Origin: CAMEON01 sp964427175 | GTDB taxonomy: Bacteria; Bacillota; Clostridia; Oscillospirales; CAG-272 | Length of the DNA stretch: 64,000 bases | Direction of reading: 5' to 3' | NCBI GenBank assembly: GCA_964427175.1 | Contig: CAYRTP010000001.1 | Location: forward strand, 1-64,000 | Program-made: the position numbers and the translations under genes | Notes under the pieces: model-generated | Told to the model about the DNA's origin: nothing | Seen by the model: only the letters and a program-made list of their open reading frames with translations | Database searches by the model: none | In this document: positions 58,976 through 64,000 of the stretch, one piece after another | How positions within the stretch are numbered: the stretch's first letter is position 1 | How the letters are laid out: each line of letters opens with the position of its first letter

Positions 58976-59051
58976 GGATATTGTAGACAAATTCTGGCAC
59001 CAAAACTTGGATAAGTTTTCTTCCGCTCCGCGAAAAATCCCTGTCAAACCA

Positions 59052-59080
59052 TTGCGTTTTTTTCAAAAACGTGGTATAAT
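59052..59080 (+). promoter_or_regulatory. promoter of the DUF554-like gene
   Basis: TTGCGT (59052-59057), 17 bp, TATAAT (59075-59080), 60 bases upstream of the start codon. Confidence 0.65.
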
Positions 59081-59139
59081 ATATATGTGTCTATACACCC
59101 TTCCCCGATTTTGAAATCAAACCGAAAGGATGTACGAAA

Positions 59140-60012
59140 ATGCCTGCATGGTTACAGAACACCTGGACGACGCTTTACGGATCCATCTCCCACGTCGTCA
59201 TATCTTCCTTCCCCTGGATCAATCTGATGGTCATCATCCTGGCGGGATGCCTTGGCACCCTGCTCTGCGGTAAGCTCCGAGCGGCCGCCAAGGATGCCTT
59301 GCTCCGTGCTTTGGGCGTGTTTGTTGCCCTGATGGGAGCCTCTCAGCTTTGGAATAACTTTTTCGTCCTGCAGACAGGCCAGTTTGAGACTACGGGAACC
59401 TTCCTGGTGGTGGTATCCCTGTTGATCGGCTACGCGCTGGGACGAGCCTTTTCCCTGGACCTGGCCCTCGGACGGCTGGGAACCTGGATCTTCAGCCGAT
59501 TCGTCAAGGAGTCCACCGAAAGAAAGCTGGCCGTAGCCCGTGCCGTTTCCCAGGGCCTGCCCATTCCCGAGCCCAAGCCCTCCACCATACCCTCTGCCGA
59601 GGGCTTCATGCTGGCGACCATGATCGCCGCATTCGGCTCCCCCACCATTCGCGGTACCCTGGATTGTCAGATGACCGAAGATGCCCTCCCCATGCTGGTG
59701 ACCCTGGGCTTCCACGCGGTGGTGTTCTTCCTGCTGACCGCTCTGTTCAGCTCCAACGCGGTCTTTGCGGCCATCCCCGTCCTGGCGGTGGAGGGGCTGT
59801 TGCTGTTGGCCAACACCCTGTGGGGAAATCTGCTCACCCACACCCTGGTCAACCAGTTCTGCCTGATCGGCGCGGTGATCCTCATTGCCACGGGCCTGTG
59901 GATGGGTCTGGGCAAGCGTGTCCGCACCGCCCATCTGATCCCCGCCTATCTGATCCCCGTGATCTACGGGCTGGCCATGCTTTTGGTCAACAAGCTGATC
60001 GAGAAGGCCTGA
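59140..60012 (+). CDS. DUF554-like integral membrane protein
   Basis: A 290-aa protein with about seven to eight hydrophobic helices. Early Gly-rich segment (LMVIILAGCLGTLLCGKLRAA) and LGVFVALMGASQLWNNFFV fit the DUF554 (YdfK/YqgA) pattern of small-molecule membrane proteins of unknown function. The start follows ccgaaaggatgtacgaaa. It is co-oriented with the PTS IIC gene 85 bp on. Confidence 0.6.
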   Translation: MPAWLQNTWTTLYGSISHVVISSFPWINLMVIILAGCLGTLLCGKLRAAAKDALLRALGVFVALMGASQLWNNFFVLQTGQFETTGTFLVVVSLLIGYALGRAFSLDLALGRLGTWIFSRFVKESTERKLAVARAVSQGLPIPEPKPSTIPSAEGFMLATMIAAFGSPTIRGTLDCQMTEDALPMLVTLGFHAVVFFLLTALFSSNAVFAAIPVLAVEGLLLLANTLWGNLLTHTLVNQFCLIGAVILIATGLWMGLGKRVRTAHLIPAYLIPVIYGLAMLLVNKLIEKA

Positions 60013-60097
60013 AAAATGTCTGTTTGAGTCTCCGACTCCCTTTTTCGCGTGCCCTTGGCACGTCATATTCTATTTCTCTTTTTGGAGGTAAAAAAAC

Positions 60098-61294
60098 ATG
60101 GCAAAAGGAAAGCATTCCTATGCAAAGCAACGCAGAGCCGAGCAGGCTGAGATCAACCGCCGCAAGAAAAGCGGCTTCCGCGGCAAGCTCCGCGCCATGC
60201 CCAAGCGGTATTTCATCGACGCGATGGGTGCTATGGCTCTGGGTCTGTTCGCGTCCCTGCTGATCGGCACCATTTTCGACACCCTGGGGAACTACATCCC
60301 CCTGGCCATGCTCAAGACCATCGCTACCTACGCCAAGAGCGCTACGGGTATGGCCATCGGCGTAGCCATCGCTCACAAGTTGGGTGCCCATCCCCTGGTG
60401 ATGTTCTCCTGCGCGGGCGTGGGCGCTTTGGGTAACGCCCTGGGCGCGGTGATTCTGGACAACCGTCTTATCGCGTGGGCAGTCACTTCCAAGGGTGACG
60501 TAGCCGAGAGCATTTTCTACAGCGCAGGCCCTGCGGGAGCCTTCTTCGCGGTCATTATTGCCGCCGAGGTGGGTATGCTGGTCTCCAAGAAGACCCCTGT
60601 GGACATCCTGGTAACCCCCGTAGTGACCCTGCTGGCGGGCTTTGTCGGGGCGTGGATCTTCTGCCCCGTTGTCTCCTACATCATGTATTTCCTGGGCATT
60701 TTCATTGCTTCCACCACCACCTTGTATCCCCTGTTCATGGGTATCATCGTGTCTGTTGTGGTGGGCATCATTCTGACCCTGCCCATTTCCAGCGCGGCCA
60801 TCTGCGCCATGATCTTCTCCCCCGCGGCCATTGAGGTAGCCACTCAGAACGGCAACCTGGAGGGCCTGCTCCTGGCAGGCGGTGCGGCCGCCGTAGGCTG
60901 TTGCGCCCAGATGGTAGGCTTTGCGATTTCCAGCTTCCGTGAGAACAAGTGGGGCGGCCTGGTATCCCAGGGCTTGGGTACCTCCATGCTTCAGATGGGC
61001 AACATCTGCCGCCGTCCCCAGATCTGGATCCCCCCCACACTGGCCGCCGCCATCATCGGTCCTCTGTCCACTATGGTTTTCAAGCTGGAGTGCACAGGCG
61101 TAGCCGCCGGCATGGGTACCTGCGGTATGGTCGGACCCATCGGCGTGATCTCCTCCACCGAGCACACCCCCCTCATGTGGGTTGGCCTGGTGCTCTGCTG
61201 TATCCTCCTCCCCGCCGTCCTGTCCCTGCTGTTCTCCGAGATCATGCGTAAGCTGGGCTGGATCAAGGAAGGCGACATGAAACTGGCCGAGTAA
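60098..61294 (+). CDS. PTS transporter subunit IIC-like protein
   Basis: A 398-aa protein. A basic N-terminal 35 residues precede eight to ten membrane helices, with Gly-rich segments (GVAIAHKLGAHPLVMFSCAGVG, MGIIVSVVVGIILTLPIS, GTCGMVGPIGV) of the PTS_EIIC_2 type. IIA and IIB domains are not in this window, so it may be an orphan IIC with broader substrate transport. AGGAGG-like site (TTTGGAGGT) precedes it. Confidence 0.75.
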   Translation: MAKGKHSYAKQRRAEQAEINRRKKSGFRGKLRAMPKRYFIDAMGAMALGLFASLLIGTIFDTLGNYIPLAMLKTIATYAKSATGMAIGVAIAHKLGAHPLVMFSCAGVGALGNALGAVILDNRLIAWAVTSKGDVAESIFYSAGPAGAFFAVIIAAEVGMLVSKKTPVDILVTPVVTLLAGFVGAWIFCPVVSYIMYFLGIFIASTTTLYPLFMGIIVSVVVGIILTLPISSAAICAMIFSPAAIEVATQNGNLEGLLLAGGAAAVGCCAQMVGFAISSFRENKWGGLVSQGLGTSMLQMGNICRRPQIWIPPTLAAAIIGPLSTMVFKLECTGVAAGMGTCGMVGPIGVISSTEHTPLMWVGLVLCCILLPAVLSLLFSEIMRKLGWIKEGDMKLAE

Positions 61295-61303
61295 GAGGGG
61301 AGG

Positions 61304-61321
61304 GAACGAGGGGCTCTGCCC
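61304..61321. repeat. copy 2 of a dispersed 18-bp intergenic repeat
   Basis: GAACGAGGGGC-t-CTGCCC matches 839-856 with one mismatch and again begins just after a stop codon. It runs straight into the 15-bp hairpin at 61332-61363. Confidence 0.5.
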
Positions 61322-61331
61322 CTGGCCCCCG

Positions 61332-61363
61332 CTTAGAACCTTTCTTGAAAGAAAGGTTCTAAG
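61332..61363. repeat. perfect 15-bp inverted repeat
   Basis: CTTAGAACCTTTCTT and its exact complement are separated by only two bases. It belongs to the dispersed intergenic element that starts at 61304, which could terminate transcription or be a miniature element. Confidence 0.6.
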
Positions 61364-61472
61364 GACTCCCAAGAACTTCAATAGGGGTGTTCGATACCTG
61401 GGGTGTACCCCTCCCCTACGGCACATTTTTCGTAGTACGCAAGGTTAGCGGTTATCGAACAAGCCCTAATAT

Positions 61473-61517
61473 AAAAACACGCAGACCGCGGAGCTCTCCG
61501 TCTGTCTGCGTGTTTTT
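61473..61517. terminator. bidirectional terminator between convergent genes
   Basis: AAAAACACGCAGAC/GTCTGCGTGTTTTT is a 14-bp perfect outer stem with a small inner hairpin. It separates the PTS gene from the minus-strand XRE gene. Confidence 0.75.
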
Positions 61518-61542
61518 ATGTGGGCGGATCAAAAATCCTGCG

Positions 61543-61776
61543 TCAAGCCGAGACGGGATAAGGGGAAGCGTCTCCGAGGAGAAGCTCCTCCAGGCCGATG
61601 TCCAACAGGGCCGCCAGATCGTCCAGGAAGACCAGATCGGGACAGGCCAGACCGCGCTCCCATTTGGAGACGGCCTGGGGGGAGACCCCCATGTGGACAG
61701 CGACTTGCCCCTGTGTCAGCCCGCGCGCCCGCCGCCGATTGGCAATGCGGGAGCCCAACTGTTCGGGATGGATCAT
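61543..61776 (-). CDS. small XRE-family regulator
   Basis: A 77-aa Cro/CI-type HTH protein (RARGLTQGQVAVHMGVSPQA then VSKWERGLACPD). I start it at 61776, where AAAGGAG lies 11 bases upstream; the frame is open further up but that part is Arg/Pro/Ser-rich and non-protein-like. Its transcript would begin at the promoter 62133-62161, giving a 350-nt leader. Confidence 0.7.
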   Translation of the reverse strand: MIHPEQLGSRIANRRRARGLTQGQVAVHMGVSPQAVSKWERGLACPDLVFLDDLAALLDIGLEELLLGDASPYPVSA

Positions 61777-62132
61777 GTAGCACGTAACTCCTTTGTAACC
61801 AAGCTGGGTGGGCCGCGATGATATGTCGGCCACCGTTTCGTGCGGGTTTTGAGGATCAGCGGCCCTGATGGAGAGCCGATAGCCCCGCCCTACCCCGCGT
61901 TGGCAGGGAAGGGCAGGGTCGGATGTGCTATGATTCCGTCGTGATTGATGATTGCTTTTGGCAGCATCCTCCGCGGGGAGATCAGCCACGCCAACCCGTG
62001 AGGCGCGGGTCACAGCATCCGAATTTTACCGAGTTAATCATAAACTCCGCCTCCTTTCTTTCTCCGACCGTCCCCGCCGACGGTGCACCCTCGTCGGTTT
62101 CGGCCTGTATTTCACATTTCTGTGATGGCTTT
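61777..62132 (-). other. long leader of the XRE gene with a 19-aa upstream reading frame
   Basis: About 350 nt between promoter and XRE start. A small frame (61982-62041) has an excellent AAAGGAGG site and encodes MINSVKFGCCDPRLTGWRG with a Cys-Cys pair, in the way ribosome-attenuation leader peptides do. Upstream is a hairpin CCGAC/GTCGG. Whether it controls the distant XRE gene is unknown. No larger gene is supported here. Confidence 0.4.
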
Positions 62133-62161
62133 ATTATAGCATAAGTTGGGGGATTTGTCAA
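62133..62161 (-). promoter_or_regulatory. minus-strand promoter of the XRE leader
   Basis: On the minus strand TTGACA (62156-62161), 17 bp including a TGC before the box, TATAAT (62133-62138). Divergent from the promoter at 62205-62233. Confidence 0.75.
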
Positions 62162-62204
62162 TCAACCTGTGGTTTATTTGAAAAAGACGATTGGAGTCGG
62201 GAGA

Positions 62205-62233
62205 TTGACAAATTCCGACGGATGTGCTATAAT
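62205..62233 (+). promoter_or_regulatory. promoter of the 246-aa gene
   Basis: TTGACA (62205-62210), 17 bp, TATAAT (62228-62233). The start codon is 32 bases on, after AAAGGAGAGG. Confidence 0.8.
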
Positions 62234-62264
62234 ACAGTCAGATTTCAGAGAAAGGAGAGGCACC

Positions 62265-63005
62265 ATGGATGACACCACCCCGCAAGCGGATATGGCGGTT
62301 CAAGCCGAACGGTTGAAGCATCCCACATCTATCCCCGCGGATTGCACCGACGAAGAGCTGGCGCAGGCGGATTTCACCGCCCGTGACGTGCTGGTCGGTA
62401 CGGTCCGGAGCGATGCCCAGCTGGATCATACTCTGACCTCCCTTTCCTACTATACCCCCGCCCGCGCCCTGCCTGCCGAGCACCTGCCCGTTCGTATGAT
62501 CGCCCTGTACGAGGAGGGGCTGACCCGCCTCCCGGGGATCAAGCGGTACGGCGAGGTGACCGAGACCCGCGTGGTGCGGCGGGAGGAGATCCCCATCCCC
62601 ATGAGCCGACCGAACGGCTCCGAGGCCTACTATCTGTTCACCGTGAAGGAGTGGACCTGCCTGGATCACCCCATTGCCCTGGAGGGAACCTCCAGGGGCC
62701 GTCCCGCCTTCACCACCGAGTTCCTGCTGACCCATGCCCGCCTGTCCTACCAGTTGGTCGCCATCCACTCCCCCGCCGAGTATCGGCTGGCTCAAGTCCT
62801 CTGCGCTCTCTGCGCCGAGGCCGCCGAACGAGGTTCTCCCGTGTTCCGACGCATCGGGGAGGGCCACGTCCTGAGCGCCGCCGAGGGGAGCCTGTCCCTG
62901 ATCCACGCCCGCGGGGAAGTGCTCTACCGCTGTCCGCTGTGGAATATGAAGACCCACCCCGCCGAGGTGCTGGGAGGGATTGCTTTGCGGTTGGGGCTAC
63001 GGTGA
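62265..63005 (+). CDS. hypothetical cytoplasmic protein
   Basis: A 246-aa protein; I start it at 62265 behind AAAGGAG rather than at the earlier in-frame ATG. Mixed alpha/beta wording (YYTPARALPAEHLPVRMIAL, EAYYLFTVKEWTCLDHPI), and a C-terminus ending in AEVLGGIALRLGLR. No family or motif recognised; single gene with its own promoter and terminator. Confidence 0.55.
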   Translation: MDDTTPQADMAVQAERLKHPTSIPADCTDEELAQADFTARDVLVGTVRSDAQLDHTLTSLSYYTPARALPAEHLPVRMIALYEEGLTRLPGIKRYGEVTETRVVRREEIPIPMSRPNGSEAYYLFTVKEWTCLDHPIALEGTSRGRPAFTTEFLLTHARLSYQLVAIHSPAEYRLAQVLCALCAEAAERGSPVFRRIGEGHVLSAAEGSLSLIHARGEVLYRCPLWNMKTHPAEVLGGIALRLGLR

Positions 63006-63021
63006 GATTTGTGAGAATAAT

Positions 63022-63059
63022 AAAACCCAGATAGACTAATTTCATCTGTCTGGGTTTTT
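63022..63059. terminator. bidirectional terminator between convergent genes
   Basis: AAAACCCAGA/TCTGGGTTTT stem, extendable by AGA/TCT inside, with T run on the plus strand. It ends the 246-aa gene and the minus-strand TVP38-like gene. Confidence 0.8.
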
Positions 63060-63084
63060 GATTTAGGGGATGGATTCGTTTGAT

Positions 63085-63831
63085 TCATGTTTTGCCTTGC
63101 TTTTTGTCCGCTCTCTCCTCCCGCCGTCCCTTTCGCCTGTTCAGAATACTCCGATATACCAGCACCCCCATTCCGCTGACCGCCGCTGTGATGATGACGA
63201 AAACTACCGCCAGGGTGTAATCCTTGGTCCCCACCGCGTCGCCGCTGAGGGTGGACAGGATGACCGAGGGGAACCGCGCCGCCGTGGTCAGGGCGATGTA
63301 GAGGGGAATGCTCATGTCGGTCAAGCCGATGGCGTAGGTGAACAGGTCCTTGGGGGTTCCGGGGATGACAAAGAGGATGAAGGTCAGGATATTCCGCTTG
63401 GGCGGGTCCCGCAGGATGGGGAGGGCATCGATCTTCTCCTTGGGGTAGAAGGCGTAGACGAAGCGGCTTCCGAAATGCCGTACCAGCAGAATGGTGGTAC
63501 AGCTCCCCAGCACGAGGCCTACAAGGCAGAGCAGGGAACCGATCCAGCTCCCGAAGCAGTAGCCCGCCGCGATCTCCACGAATTCTCCGGGGATGAGAGC
63601 CACAATGACCTGCACCGCCGAGATCAGGACCATGGCAAGAGCGCCCAACAGGTAATGCTCCCCGATCTTTTCCCGCACGAAGGCGGGATCCGCCAGATAA
63701 CTCCGCATGAACCACAGCCCCAGGGCGGTCAGGGCGATGAATACCGCCGATATGCCCCCCAGAATGAGGGAGGCCTTGGATTTCTTCATGGGCGGCTTGG
63801 CGGGGGGAACTTTTGAGGGAAATGGCTTCAT
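63085..63831 (-). CDS. TVP38/TMEM64 family (DedA-like) membrane protein
   Basis: A 248-aa protein with about six membrane helices. ALIPGEFVEIAAGYCFGSWI and GLVLGSCTTILLVRHFGSRF are the VTT-domain hallmark (G-x3-G and paired re-entrant helices), and LTFILFVIPGTPKDLFTYA-type wording completes it. DedA/TVP38 proteins flip membrane lipids such as undecaprenyl phosphate carriers. Its N-terminus has a Lys/Pro tail in the cytoplasm. Confidence 0.88.
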   Translation of the reverse strand: MKPFPSKVPPAKPPMKKSKASLILGGISAVFIALTALGLWFMRSYLADPAFVREKIGEHYLLGALAMVLISAVQVIVALIPGEFVEIAAGYCFGSWIGSLLCLVGLVLGSCTTILLVRHFGSRFVYAFYPKEKIDALPILRDPPKRNILTFILFVIPGTPKDLFTYAIGLTDMSIPLYIALTTAARFPSVILSTLSGDAVGTKDYTLAVVFVIITAAVSGMGVLVYRSILNRRKGRREERADKKQGKT

Positions 63832-63852
63832 GGTGTGCTTCCTTTCACGGGG

Positions 63853-64000
63853 TTACGGGGTGCTCTCGGGGGTGGCGGGGACCGTGACGGGGAGGGTCAC
63901 GGTGAAGGTGCTCCCCATGCCGGGTTGGCTATCCACGCGGATGGAGCCGCCGCAGAGCACCAGGATCCGCCCCACGATGGTCAGACCGATGCCGTTGCCG
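63853..64000 (-). CDS. sensor histidine kinase, C-terminal end (partial)
   Basis: The minus-strand frame running off the window reads GNGIGLTIVGRILVL followed by GGSIRVDSQPGMGSTFTVTLPV, the G box and last strands of a HATPase_c domain, then a Thr/Pro tail and TAA. It is the end of a two-component sensor kinase; the rest lies beyond the window. Confidence 0.88.
   Translation of the reverse strand, partial: GNGIGLTIVGRILVLCGGSIRVDSQPGMGSTFTVTLPVTVPATPESTP

Noticed and set aside
1..64000. CRISPR array
   Set aside because: No regularly spaced short repeats with unique spacers and no cas gene are seen.

Overview
The window comes from a bacterial chromosome, most likely a gut-type member of the Clostridia (Bacillota). 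The evidence is AGGAGG-type ribosome binding sites, strong TTGACA/TATAAT promoters, Rho-independent terminators and the gene content: a VanZ-family protein, XRE regulators with TPR-like tails, a siroheme/ferredoxin protein and a PTS IIC. No species can be named from sequence reading alone.

Layout. (1) 1-14.56 kb is host chromosome. It holds a sugar isomerase-like protein, a Gfo/Idh/MocA dehydrogenase and a URO-D-superfamily protein; a VanZ protein with a metallophosphoesterase; an XRE/TPR regulator; an orphan solute-binding lipoprotein; an MBL-fold hydrolase with a siroheme-type Fe-S protein on the minus strand; and a plus-strand run made of a complete siderophore/cobalamin-type ABC importer, a lipoprotein, a small phosphoesterase and a MaoC-like hotdog protein. 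(2) 14560-58569 is a complete-looking 44-kb prophage integrated into the 3' end of a tRNA-Gly(CCC) gene. A 29-bp direct repeat (14560-14588 and 58541-58569) marks attL and attR. (3) 58.6-64 kb is host chromosome again: a tiny Cys-rich membrane peptide, a DUF554-like membrane protein, a PTS IIC, an XRE regulator, an unknown protein, a TVP38/DedA-like protein and the end of a histidine kinase.

Prophage order. Leftward genes are the integrase, a small protein, an A+T-rich SF1 helicase, an ImmA-like mini-protease, an A+T-rich membrane/coiled-coil protein and an S24-type repressor. Next comes an unusual double immunity region: two repressors, each with its own set of three operators and its own rightward promoter, and the promoters feed leaders that share a structured RNA motif. 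The rightward early genes include small HTH proteins, a ParB-like protein, a Lar-like zinc ribbon and an HUH (rolling-circle type) Rep. The late block is terminase small and large subunits, portal, a Prp-type cysteine protease, scaffold, capsid, connectors, a tail hub, a helical-repeat protein, a 2566-aa internal virion protein with a zincin motif and an A+T-rich MuF-like insert, and tail fibres. There is no tape-measure or tail-tube gene, so a short-tailed (podovirus-like) particle is inferred. After the late block come an amidase stub, membrane proteins and a right-end cluster of low-complexity Gly-, Gln-, Cys- and Arg/Asp-rich proteins closed by a possible papain-like protease.

Strongest leads: a phage-encoded Prp protease directly followed by two structural proteins that carry Prp cleavage motifs; the A+T-rich helicase plus membrane-protein cargo, a candidate defence or exclusion system; the duplicated RNA leader and immunity modules; and the right-end low-complexity cluster.
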